This document shows, in pieces, positions 11,740-22,300 of a DNA stretch of 64,000 bases. A model generated the notes under the pieces. The model saw only the letters and a list, made by a program, of their open reading frames with translations. It did no database searches and was not told the origin of the DNA. The stretch comes from Chrysoperla carnea (taxonomy: Eukaryota; Arthropoda; Insecta; Neuroptera; Chrysopidae): positions 31,449,501 through 31,513,500 of the forward strand of contig NC_058341.1 in NCBI RefSeq assembly GCF_905475395.1, written 5' to 3'. A program made the position numbers and the translations under genes. Positions within the stretch are counted from its first letter, which is position 1; every line of letters begins with the position of its first letter.

Positions 11740-12620
11740 ACTTTAGTTTTTAGTTTATGTATATGAAATATGCCAAGGTGTACTAAGTTTTGTCCCAAGT
11801 TTGTAACGCTTAAAAATCTTGATGCTATGAAAAAAATTTAGGTATAGGTGTTCATAAAATCATTAAATTAGTCCATTTTCGGTCTGTCTGTCTGTCGTCT
11901 GTCCATCTGTCATCACGATAACTCAAAAACGAAAAAACATATCAAGCTGAAATTTTTATATAATGCATCTAAGTGGGCAGTATTATATACATGTGTTCTC
12001 TCCCACTCTATGCAGGCACACAACAGAAGAACTTTTGTATAGCTGAAAAGACATCGAAGCCACGATACAAGTCTTTTTTTGCAATTTCATATAACATCTA
12101 TAATATCTCTTACTTAGATGCATTGCTTAACGCATGTACTTTGTCATACTCGCGATATTTATATGCCTAGATGTAAATCGAACTAGTGGTATATGTGTGA
12201 CATGTATGTATGTGTAATGTGAAAGAGTTATCAACACTGCCTATACATGGTATTTCAACAATTAACTCAGTTAATTGTTTGCTTTCACTTGTTAGATTCT
12301 TTATACAGTAAAATTGAAAAATAATTGTATTGCTTGAGTTATTGTTTCCACGAAGCAATCCCCCTCGTATCGGTCACCAGGCACGAGTTTACTGAACAGG
12401 CAAAAACTGAAAACTGTTTTCGTAAACATCACTGTTTACCCTTAAGGGCGTAAATCAGGTACAAATATAGTAAGTATTATTATGTAGTATGTATTATATG
12501 GGAATATCAGTTCTGTGTGGCTATCTACTTACATTACGAAAAAAAATCAAACGATTCCGTAATCAATACTGTCTGTACATGGTATTTCAACAATTAACTC
12601 AATCAATCGTTTGTTTTCAC
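11740..12620 (+). repeat. interspersed repeat family A, copy 2
   Basis: Same order of blocks as at 10180-10695: CCCAAGTTTGTAACGCTTAA, a GTCTGTC-rich tract at 11882-11912, CACGATAACTCAAAAACG, the TGTTTACCC block near 12430 and ATTTCAACAATTAACTCA. The last block is present twice (near 12250 and 12580), so the copy is partly duplicated. The two copies bracket the 307-bp satellite. Confidence 0.7.
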
Positions 12621-12637
12621 TAAGTATTTTTTCAATA

Positions 12638-12668
<31 letters not shown>

Positions 12669-13135
12669 AACAAGAGAAATTAAAGAATGGTGCAAAAACA
12701 GCCAGCCGGCAAGAACTAATAAAAAAAAAGATATTTTAGGTTGCAATTTGTCTTGCCATAAATCATAAGGCAGTAAAATTAATATTGGGATTCTTGTTAA
12801 AACTCTGCTAGAGTATAGACGCATTTGTTTTTCGTCTACAACAATATCAAGAATTTTATTTTTATCAAAATAAAAACAACAATATTTCAATTATTAATTG
12901 TTTACGACAGTTACATAAGTATTTTTGTTTGTGTTTAAATTGTTACCTTTTTTACCTGGTGAGTACATACAATAGCTGTTTACTTAGTAGTTAGTTAATT
13001 TTTGTTTTTGTTTTTGTTTTTAATTTTTTTTTCGTATATACATACTTTTAATAATATACTTTTTCAATATTTTTTTTTACTATTATAAACTATTAGGAGG
13101 TGGCTGGAAATGAATCTCCACCAGACCCTTCTCGG

Positions 13136-14470
13136 ATGGGTCTGGAAAACCCTACTCCTAATGTACCAAATAATGATAAGCCATTAGTCCTACCTGATAA
13201 TTCCTCTGTACCTACCAAAGAAAAACCTATTTTTAAATACCAAAAAAATGCACTCGGGCCTTTTAAGATCTTCGTGGAATCCAAGGATCAAAATATAGGA
13301 CGCTTACATCCTTTAGCCGTTGGACGTATATTATACTCAAACAAAGTACCGAATATAGCCAAGATTGAGAATTTGGGTCGCAATAGGATTTGCGTCCAAT
13401 TTAAAACTTCCACATCAGCAAATGCATTTCTTGAAAATCCTATCCTAACAACCGAAAAACTCCATGCGTATGTTCCTACCCACTGTGTAACTCGGGTAGG
13501 TGTTGTTAGAGACATTGACATAAACATTGATGAACAAACTATTTTAGAAAATATGCAAAATAACAAGCAAGTAAAAATCTTGAAAGTACATCGTATATCT
13601 CGAAAAACAACATCTCCCGAGGGCGTACCGTCCTATAAACCTACCACCACTGTACTTATCACATTCGAAGGCACCTTTATTCCCGATTATGTAACAATGT
13701 TTTACTGTTCCCGCCCCGTTGAAACATACATCTTCCCAGTGACCCAATGCTACAATTGTTGTAGATTTGGTCACATTACCAAAAACTGTAAAAGCTCTCC
13801 CCGCTGTGCCATCTGTTCCGATTCCCACAAATCCTCCGAATGTGATAAAGATGATTCCCTACTAAAAACATGCATTAATTGTAATGGGGCCCACTCAGCC
13901 ACATATAAAAACTGCCCTGAGTATAAACGCCAAATAGCAATAAAGAAAATTATGGCCTCCAATGGGGTTTCTTATTTTGAAGCTTGTGGTGAAGTCCCCA
14001 AAATCCTGAGTAATGATATCCTTCCGAATCCAACAATAAACGTTAGCTCAACTCCCCAACAATTTCCCGCACTATCTTATTCTACTTCTCCACTACCCAC
14101 AACAAAACCTATTATCAGAAGAACATACGCTAAAATAACATCCCCAACCTCTGCTCCCTCGAATCCCAAAAAACGTAAAGATTCCTCTTCTCCTTCAAAT
14201 TCTATTGCGGCTCAAATTGATAATATTTTGTTAAACCCAAATGGTAGATCCAATACCCCTATTAATTATAATCTTCCTTCTACATCTACTGGACCCTCTC
14301 CAACTGACCCATTCTTCACTATTCTCATTTCCGTTTTAAATTCTGTTAATCTCGACCCAGCTATCAAAAAAAATATCTTACAAACTTCAATTAATCTATT
14401 AAATCATGGATCAGTTGGCTTCACAGCTGAACCTGCTTCAGTGGAACATCCGCAGTCTAAATCAAAATAA
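13136..14470 (+). CDS. LINE ORF1, nucleic-acid-binding (gag-like) protein
   Basis: RNA-binding chaperone of the retrotransposon particle. The first in-frame ATG after a stop at 13094 is at 13136, giving 444 residues. Around residues 205-255 are three zinc-knuckle-like motifs: C-x2-C-x4-H-x4-C (C-Y-N-C..G-H..C), C-x2-C-x4-H-x4-C (C-A-I-C..H..C) and C-x2-C-x4-H-x6-C (C-I-N-C..H..C). The N-terminal half contains an RRM-like segment ('Q-N-I-G-R-L-H-P'..'N-R-I-C-V-Q-F'), as in ORF1 proteins of I, Jockey and X elements. The C-terminal third is Ser/Pro/Thr-rich. The frame is uninterrupted and overlaps the start of ORF2 by 65 bp. Confidence 0.88.
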   Translation: MGLENPTPNVPNNDKPLVLPDNSSVPTKEKPIFKYQKNALGPFKIFVESKDQNIGRLHPLAVGRILYSNKVPNIAKIENLGRNRICVQFKTSTSANAFLENPILTTEKLHAYVPTHCVTRVGVVRDIDINIDEQTILENMQNNKQVKILKVHRISRKTTSPEGVPSYKPTTTVLITFEGTFIPDYVTMFYCSRPVETYIFPVTQCYNCCRFGHITKNCKSSPRCAICSDSHKSSECDKDDSLLKTCINCNGAHSATYKNCPEYKRQIAIKKIMASNGVSYFEACGEVPKILSNDILPNPTINVSSTPQQFPALSYSTSPLPTTKPIIRRTYAKITSPTSAPSNPKKRKDSSSPSNSIAAQIDNILLNPNGRSNTPINYNLPSTSTGPSPTDPFFTILISVLNSVNLDPAIKKNILQTSINLLNHGSVGFTAEPASVEHPQSKSK

Positions 14471-17400
14471 AGTTAACCTTTCCCTTATTTTATTCTCTTA
14501 TCCTATTGACATTGTACTACTAAGTGAAACTTGGTTAAAAGAAAATTCAACAACAAAAATTCGTGGTTATCAAATTTTCCGAAATGATAGATATGACGGT
14601 TATGGTGGAACTGCGATTCTTGTAAGAAGGGGTCTTTCTGCTCAAATCATTCCTGTTGAGTCGAATGACCGCTTTTTCCAGGTAATCGCGGTTAAAGTTG
14701 CTGGCATATCGATAGTTTCCATCTACAATAACTCCTCTCAAAACATTGTACCCTTAGATCAACTTAGCCTTATGTTTCGTAATGTACCTGAACCCATACT
14801 AATTGCTGGTGATTTAAATTATCATCATCCTTTATGGGGTTGCCATGCATCCGATAGAGGAGGTGATATACTGACGGAATTCATGGATTCCAAAAATTTG
14901 GTTTGCATGAATGACGGATCACCAACAATTATTCCTTCACCTCAACATAGATCATCTGCTGTTGACATCACCTTTTGTTCCCCCCAACTCAGTTTAATTT
15001 CCCATTGGAATATCCTCAATGATAGTTATGGTAGCGATCATATTCCTATTTTAATAACCCTAAATCATCGTCACAGCCTATCCCAACCCAAACATTCACC
15101 TCGTAGACAGTGCGAGAGAGCAAATTGGGATTTGTACTCTCGTAGTGTAGACGATTCCCTTCCAAACTTCATACCCGTAGACAATCCCTTGGAATGGTAT
15201 TCGGTCTTTCAACAAACTATCACCTCTGCTGCTGATCGGGCCATTCCATATTCCAAGCCTCCTAAAAAGTCAATTTCTCCTACACCCTGGTGGGATAACG
15301 AGTGCAGAATACAAATAAAAACAAGAAAAGAGGCCTTGAAATCTCTCAGGAATAATTTTACCCCTGAAAGATTCTGTACCTTTAGAAGGCTTCAAGCACT
15401 AACCAGGCGCCTATTTAAGGAGAAAAAGCGAAATTCCTGGAAGATTTTCTGTGAAAGTCTATCCAGGAATACGCCTATCAAAGAGATTTGGAATAAAGTC
15501 AAGATGTATAGCAGGTCTATTAACCCCTATCCCCAGACTCCTGTAAACCAAAACTGGCCGTTATCTTTCTTAGAAAACCTGACTCCGGATTTTGCTTCAA
15601 TACCTATACAAATCCCGTTTGTCCAGAACGATCATCCACTGGATTGTCCGTTCGAAACTTATGAATTGGAGGGAGTTTTGTCTGGTCTGGCGGATTCGTC
15701 CCCTGGTCCAGATAATATTTCCTATAGCATGTTGAAAAACTTATCTGACAACGCTAAAAGATCTTTTTTGTCAGCATTAAATCAACTCTTTATACATTCA
15801 TCTGTTCCGAACGAATGGAAACATACGACGATCGTTCCAATACTTAAACCTAATAAGGATCCTAATTCACATCAATCCTATCGTCCAATTGCGTTAGCCT
15901 CGTGCGTATCTAAAGTTATGGAACACCTGATAAAAAACAGGTTGGAATGGTGGTGTGAACACAACAATATTATCCCACCGTACTCGCGAGGCTTTCGCAA
16001 GAAATCCTCTACTCTTGATAACCTGTCTATACTCATGACCGATGTTCAGATTGCTCTCTCCGAAAATGGATACCTGGTTTGTTGCTTTATAGACGTGAAA
16101 GGAGCATTTGACAATGTTGATATTAACACCTTAATCAACATCCTCACGTCTTTGTCTGCTCCTCCTAGACTAATATCGTTCATTTATAACTTTCTGAAAG
16201 CTCGTTATCTCACTGTAAAGTACCAAAATCATTTATCTGGCCCTAGAACTGCATTCTTAGGCTTGCCGCAGGGTGCAGTTTTAAGTCCCCTCCTTTTCAA
16301 TATCTACACCACTGGTCTACAAATCGTAAATCAGCCTCCTATCCAGCTCCTGCAATACGCAGATGATTTTGTCCTATATTCGTCCTCCAAATCCTTACAA
16401 ACAGCTGTCGATAATGTTTCAAACGCTTTGTCCACATTACAAAACCATTTAATTTCTATCAATTTGGAAATATCCGTTACAAAAAGTTCAGCCATGGTTT
16501 TCACTAGGCACAGATGCAATGTCGAATCCATTCCCTTTCTCAATACATCCATTTCCTGTCAAACGAACGTAAAATTCCTAGGAGTCATTTTTGATAAAAA
16601 ATCGAATTGGAATTCGCATGTCGACTATATTATAAGTAAATGTACCCCACGAATCAACATCATACGTGCTCTCACCAAAGTTTGGTGGGGGGCCGATCAG
16701 AGTACTTTGCTTATGATATACAGACAAATTATTCGAAGTTTTATCGATTATGGTTCCTTCCTTTTGTCTCCACTTTCTAACCAACGATCTTTAAGGTTAG
16801 ATAGAGTCCAATTCCAAACTTTACGCATTGCTCTTGGACAAATGCGCTCCTGTCCCACTAACTCCTTACTGATTGAGGCAGCGGATGCTCCATTAACTGT
16901 CCGTCGTCTGTATTTAGCTAAAAAGTTCTTCCTCAACCAATATTCTTCCTTATCCCATCCCTTAATTCCGAAACTTATCCGATTAAACAACCACTGTACA
17001 AACTCCCCCTATTGGAGAAATAAAGAACTTCCTCTCCTTGTGGTGGCTTATCGTGTCTTTGGTATAATTCCCATTTACCAATCCTTATTACCACCCTTTT
17101 TTTCCTTTGAGTTTGTATCCCGTTATTCAAAAATCCCGGTGTTTGTTGATTGTGGCCTTGACAAGAACGATGCCGTTTATGGTTCTATTTTTGTCAATTC
17201 CACATTTAATAATTACCTGGACTCCATTCTTCCTAATTATACATTCATCTTTACAGACGCCTCCAAGTTGGACGCAGACGCACGTGTGGGAGTTGCGTAT
17301 CATTGTTCCTCTAGCGCACATTCTGCCTCTTTAAGCATATCAAAATTTTTTTCCATCTTTTCAGCAGAATGTGTAGCTATTTTGGAAGCACTCTCATACG

Positions 17401-18107
17401 TGGAGTCTGAGGGTATCAGAAAAGCAGCTATTGTATCTGACTCACTAAGCTCCCTTTCCCTTCTCAAACAAAATTCCATCTCTTCCAAAACTCCATTTCT
17501 TATAGTATTGATAAAAAACACCGTACTAAAACTAATTCAAAATCGTTTCTCCGTTGCCTTTGTGTGGTGTCCATCACACATTGGTATACGTGGAAACGAG
17601 TTTGTTGATATGTTGGCTAGGGACGCAGTTCAAAATGGTGCAGAAGATAACTCACCACCACCAGCACAAGATCTTTGGGCCGTCTGCAGAACGTCTATGT
17701 TGAATGATTGGAACCAAATATGGAGAAATTCAACAAAAGGTCGTAAACTATATGCACTACAGCCTGCTCCAGCACTTCAAACATGGTTCCATGAATGGGA
17801 TGTGGGCAGGAAAAATATTACAATGATTGGCCGCCTCAGAACGGGGCACAACAGTTTACCCGCTCATCTACATAAAATAAACGTTGTCCCCGACACAAAT
17901 TGTAGATGTGGCTACCCATACTGCGACATAAATCACGTCATCTTCGCCTGCCCACTCTTTAATCAACATAGACCAATGCTCCTAAGCTCCTTAGCCCGTA
18001 TGGGTGTTTTTGGTCCTTACTTTATACCCCATCTCCTATCCTTAAATAATTATGATATCCTCTCTACAATTTGCAGCTTCCTTAATAAGACCCAACTCCC
18101 AATTTAA
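14406..18107 (+). CDS. LINE ORF2: endonuclease, reverse transcriptase, RNase H
   Basis: 1233-residue polyprotein that nicks target DNA and copies the element RNA. The AP endonuclease covers about residues 8-220: N-I-R-S-L-N near 15, L-S-E-T-W near 39, G-D-L-N-x-H-H near 135, S-D-H-I-P near 211. The reverse transcriptase covers about 420-740, with R-P-I-A-L near 494, F-I-D-V-K-G-A-F-D near 562, L-P-Q-G-A-V-L-S-P-L-L-F-N near 620 and catalytic Y-A-D-D-F near 650. The RNase H domain covers about 945-1075: F-T-D-A-S near 949, E of S-A-E-C, S-D-S near 1011, and C-P-S-H-I-G-I-x-G-N-E-x-V-D near 1055. A terminal Cys-His motif (C-R-C-G..C..N-H..C) lies near 1168. No stop or frameshift is seen and all core catalytic residues are present, so it may be functional. 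The start is the first ATG, overlapping ORF1. Confidence 0.92.
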   Translation: MDQLASQLNLLQWNIRSLNQNKVNLSLILFSYPIDIVLLSETWLKENSTTKIRGYQIFRNDRYDGYGGTAILVRRGLSAQIIPVESNDRFFQVIAVKVAGISIVSIYNNSSQNIVPLDQLSLMFRNVPEPILIAGDLNYHHPLWGCHASDRGGDILTEFMDSKNLVCMNDGSPTIIPSPQHRSSAVDITFCSPQLSLISHWNILNDSYGSDHIPILITLNHRHSLSQPKHSPRRQCERANWDLYSRSVDDSLPNFIPVDNPLEWYSVFQQTITSAADRAIPYSKPPKKSISPTPWWDNECRIQIKTRKEALKSLRNNFTPERFCTFRRLQALTRRLFKEKKRNSWKIFCESLSRNTPIKEIWNKVKMYSRSINPYPQTPVNQNWPLSFLENLTPDFASIPIQIPFVQNDHPLDCPFETYELEGVLSGLADSSPGPDNISYSMLKNLSDNAKRSFLSALNQLFIHSSVPNEWKHTTIVPILKPNKDPNSHQSYRPIALASCVSKVMEHLIKNRLEWWCEHNNIIPPYSRGFRKKSSTLDNLSILMTDVQIALSENGYLVCCFIDVKGAFDNVDINTLINILTSLSAPPRLISFIYNFLKARYLTVKYQNHLSGPRTAFLGLPQGAVLSPLLFNIYTTGLQIVNQPPIQLLQYADDFVLYSSSKSLQTAVDNVSNALSTLQNHLISINLEISVTKSSAMVFTRHRCNVESIPFLNTSISCQTNVKFLGVIFDKKSNWNSHVDYIISKCTPRINIIRALTKVWWGADQSTLLMIYRQIIRSFIDYGSFLLSPLSNQRSLRLDRVQFQTLRIALGQMRSCPTNSLLIEAADAPLTVRRLYLAKKFFLNQYSSLSHPLIPKLIRLNNHCTNSPYWRNKELPLLVVAYRVFGIIPIYQSLLPPFFSFEFVSRYSKIPVFVDCGLDKNDAVYGSIFVNSTFNNYLDSILPNYTFIFTDASKLDADARVGVAYHCSSSAHSASLSISKFFSIFSAECVAILEALSYVESEGIRKAAIVSDSLSSLSLLKQNSISSKTPFLIVLIKNTVLKLIQNRFSVAFVWCPSHIGIRGNEFVDMLARDAVQNGAEDNSPPPAQDLWAVCRTSMLNDWNQIWRNSTKGRKLYALQPAPALQTWFHEWDVGRKNITMIGRLRTGHNSLPAHLHKINVVPDTNCRCGYPYCDINHVIFACPLFNQHRPMLLSSLARMGVFGPYFIPHLLSLNNYDILSTICSFLNKTQLPI

Positions 18108-18613
18108 ACATAAATAAAGTGTTTTTGTGTATCTTATGTAAAAACCCTACATACTTTCTCTATTGTAAACCTTTCCGTGGCCCCCAACCTATGTTATTAT
18201 TGTCAACCACCTTTGTTAAAAGTCTCGATGGGCCCCGACGACGAACATCCTTCTAATCTCCTTTGTGTCCCCGTCTCTATAATTACTTATAATTTCTTGT
18301 TATTACTCTATAATTATTCCTTCAATTAATAAGAATTTCCCTTTTTGTTTTCAAATTCCAAAGTCCTTATTAAGAATATACATTATTATTTGTTTGATTT
18401 CTTTTTTTATTCTTGATTTTTTTTTTTTTTTTTTTCTCGAATTAAAATTTTTTTTTTAGGACTTAGTAGAATATTATATATTGTTTCATTTTTTTTTTTA
18501 TGACTTTGTAGAATATTACATATTGTTTCAATCTTTCTTTTAAGTTTTGAATTGTATTTTAATTGTACTTTGTTAATGGCTGTATGGCAATTGCTGAAGC
18601 CAGTTTTTAAATA

Positions 18614-18639
<26 letters not shown>

Positions 18640-18645
<6 letters not shown>

Positions 18646-19388
18646 TTTTTGCTACAAAACACAAATTAGTTTATGTATCACCATAAGTCTTTGTTGAACG
18701 ATTAATTTGATCGCGCGGAAACCATATATCAATAAATATACTAACAGGCTTTAATGGTTTACTTAAAACAACGAGGGATCATTTTACCCTGAGGGATCAT
18801 TATAGACCACTTTCCCATAATTAGGGCATAATATTTGTGAAAAGTGAAAAAACATTTATAGTTTTGGCTTATTGTTGTTAAACAATTAGTTGTTTAATAC
18901 ACACATAGTGTGGTAGGAAGCGACCTTGATAAAATTTTATAAAAAAAAAAATAAAATAAAATAATTTAACACCACTACTGTAAGTCATTTATTAATTTTG
19001 TCATGTACTGCAACGGTAGGTCATTAAAATGATTTTTTTTTCTTAATATAAACAGTTCATAATTTTGTGTTGACTTTTCAATTATCACTTCAGAAAAAAA
19101 AAACCATAATTTAATTTTGTTAAAACAATTAAATAACAAAATGTACCATAAATATTGTTAGTTTTAATATAAAAATAATCTTAAAAAAAATATTAATTTT
19201 TTTAATAAGTATACACAAATCATAAAAGATTAAATTAAATATTTAATAGTATGCATAATAATTAATAATTGATAAAAAGTAAAAAATAAATAAACAATAA
19301 TTTATATTTAGGTGAGACATAACAAAAAAAAAAAAAAAAGAAATTGTATCGATTTTTGTTTTTATTGTTGCAACATAACTAAAAAAAA
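18640..19388. other. upstream region of gene 2
   Basis: Very AT-rich, about 750 bp between the LINE A-tail and the gene 2 start codon. It presumably carries the promoter and 5' UTR of gene 2. I see no dependable TATA box or initiator, and the LINE insertion leaves only this stretch as proximal promoter. Confidence 0.4.
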
Positions 19389-22300
19389 ATGTCTGAACAG
19401 CCTAAAAATACGGCTAAAACGAAAAGGCCATCAATTATAACTGTGTTTCATTTAGATGAAGTGTTAAAAGATTTTGGAAGTTTTGGAAAGTTTCAGTCAC
19501 AACGAATTTTTATTCTTTTGCTTGTTTTATATTCGTTTAGTATTGGTGGTTATAATTTTTTGTTTGCAACTTTAATCCCAGAATATCGGTAAGTGAATTT
19601 TAATAATATTTGCTTAAATAAAGGGTGATAAAATTTCAGTTTCCTATGTTTCCAACTTTGTAAATTAGAAAACCTGTGAATACTGTCGCATGTTTCAAAC
19701 GTTAGTTTCAAAAATTCCATTTACAGTATGAATCGTTTAACAAACTCTCAACAGTTGGAGGAAGCTGTAATCATTTGCGATAAGGATATTTCTTTGGATT
19801 TCTTTTTGTGGGTTTTCTTAAGAGTCGCGTCTATACCAACAAACCTGCAAGCTATGTCCGAAATAACCCCCGAAAAAAGAAGGCTCAAAGGCCTTTATTT
19901 TTTCATTAATTTTCGATTGGTAAATATATAGAAAACTCAATTTGGATCACTCTCCATAAACCGGCATTTAGTTATTCAAATTCCTTCAAATAGCAATCTT
20001 ATTTAATTATCATAATAAATTGACGTTGCATTTTAAAACACTCAACAAAAGAATTATTGTAAATGTTTATCAATAAAAACTATTTAAAGGAATCCTAATA
20101 ATTGGTTTGAGTGGCGTCCAGGTCTCGGGTTTTAGTCCAGACACATTTATCGTATTAAATCCCGGTATAAGCCTAGAATATGAGTTTTTAGAAGGTTTCC
20201 ATCAGAAGAGTCTTTTTAGTTCAGCAAATGTTTGGTCATGGTTGCGCTCGTTCTTTAAAGGAATGAATCGAATTTTTTGTAAGTTTTGTAGTTTTGCAAA
20301 AATTATTTATTATTTAAAATTTGTTTTTCTAATATAATATACGGAAAATAAATAAAAAACCCCTTAATCAAATTATCCGTGTTTCCATTAAAAAATTTTA
20401 TTTTCTAGTATAAAGCTACGACAATTTAATTGACTCGGAAAATAGAAATTTTAACTTTATGCCGTTTTTTACGTACTAAAACGTTCCAAAAAGGTACAAT
20501 TTTCGCACTATAAAAAAATATATGCTTAATTTTGTGTGTATATACCATTTTTGACATTCGATAAATCGAGAAAAATTATGTCTCGAATTTTTGACAGAAA
20601 GCAGGGCTTCATGAGACTTCAATCCCATTAGCTTTGCAGTCAAGTAGCACTCATAGGGGAAGGTATGCACACAATTTGGAATTTTTCGAATATATAGTTA
20701 CAATAATAGTAATAGTTATTGTATTGCAAAGTTTTGCAGAAAATGATTATAAAAAATGAATATAATAATTTACGTAAGCAGAACAAATGACCTCTAAAGA
20801 CCTTATCCATGAGTACGGACTGCTTGTTATACCAAAATGACGTAAAATCAAAAGAAAAATTTTTTAATGCTCGTAATTATAATTAAGTTATTTATAAATA
20901 ATTTTACGTGACAAAGTTCCCCTAATAATTCAGATTATATGTAAGAAAAATGTAACTGATAAATAAATATTTGATATACAATTATATCCGCAGTTTCGGC
21001 AGCTTATAGAATTTTTGTAGATCCTTTCCTTTTATCGTGGTACCGGTTTAGAAATAGAATAATGTTTGAAATTTTTATTGTACTTATGTACATATAGATA
21101 TGATTTATAGATATTACTTTAAATGTTTTTGGGATAATAGAAAGGGTAAAAGGGTTCCTACCTTTCTTAAAATTTGAAGTTCTCTCTATATTTTCGGACA
21201 ATTGAGGCATTTATATTGAAATTAGGCCATTTCCGAGCAAATAAGGCATTCACTTCCTCCCATCACTTTTTTTTCTTAACGTAACGTTGCCATATTTTTC
21301 AAGTAAGGCGTAAGTAATCGAATTGACAAAATCTAAATCACTCACAAGGGATCTTTGGAATTTCAAATGGCTGTCTTCATAAAATTTTCTCTGCCTTGCT
21401 TGTCTCTATACACAGCTTATAACATTTTAAAACAGTAGGTACTTATGTTTTTGGTATTCGAAAAAGATCAGTTAGAACTCTCTTCAAAGTGCAACTTTAG
21501 TTGGAGAATTGACATATTGACCACTTTGGACTACAAAATTTTTGTTTTATCATTTTTGCAAGATTCGATTTTGAATAGCTATTGAAAGAAAATAGCTGTT
21601 CTAGGTTAGTTACAAAATAACCTCAAGGGGTGGCAGAAATATTACTCTTAAAATACAATGTCACATATAATAATTATAAATAATCATTACAAGGCAATAA
21701 ATTTTAATTTAATAGGTACATAAATTTCGTAATTTATAACTGACTTCAAAAAGTTATTATTTAATGCAAATTGCAAATATAAAGGATTTCTCAAAAGAAA
21801 CTGCTATTTTATTTATAATAGTTCCTCCAATAACTGACACTAGCCTGATCAGTGCGAAATTGCGCTCCTGTAGTTACCGTAACCCGTGACTAACCTGTAC
21901 TCGTGGCTAAAAACAACAAACCACAAATTTCGTAGAAAAGTGGTGAAAAAAGTCAAAAATCCTTAAATTAATATTAGGATAACATGTATTAAAAATAGTA
22001 ATTATATGTCTAGAGTATTAGGAGAGCATCTGTAAACACTAACATGATTGCCTAGCGCGTTTTTTCCTAAGCGGTACATTTTTAGACCGTGAGTCTATTT
22101 TATAAGTTTGAGGGATGAATCATGGAATTTGATAGAGGAATAAGGAAGATAAGAGTAGGACAGAAAAAAACTTGCTAGAGTAGAAAAATTTAACCTTAAT
22201 GATAAATAAAAATTTGTTGTTACACATTCTTTCAAGTATATTTATTTGATATTAGATTATACCCTCAGTTTCCTGTTGTATATAATTATTAATAATATTA

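Larger units (their letters stand above)
12660..18639 (+). mobile_element. I-clade-like non-LTR retrotransposon (LINE), apparently intact ORFs
   Basis: Two overlapping ORFs (13136-14470 and 14406-18107) are followed by a roughly 0.5 kb 3' UTR and a 27-base A run at 18613-18639. ORF1 with three Cys-His knuckles, plus ORF2 with an AP-type endonuclease, reverse transcriptase and an RNase H domain, points to the I superfamily; Jockey elements lack RNase H. The 5' end is uncertain, somewhere between the T run ending near 12663 and about 13080. AATATTTTT occurs after the A-tail and also near 12634 and 13068, so a target duplication cannot be assigned with confidence. The element lies between SLC22 genes 1 and 2 on the same strand. 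Confidence 0.85.

Noticed and set aside
16331-17521. Minus-strand frames inside the LINE
   Set aside because: They are antisense by-products of ORF2, which has clear RT and RNase H motifs.
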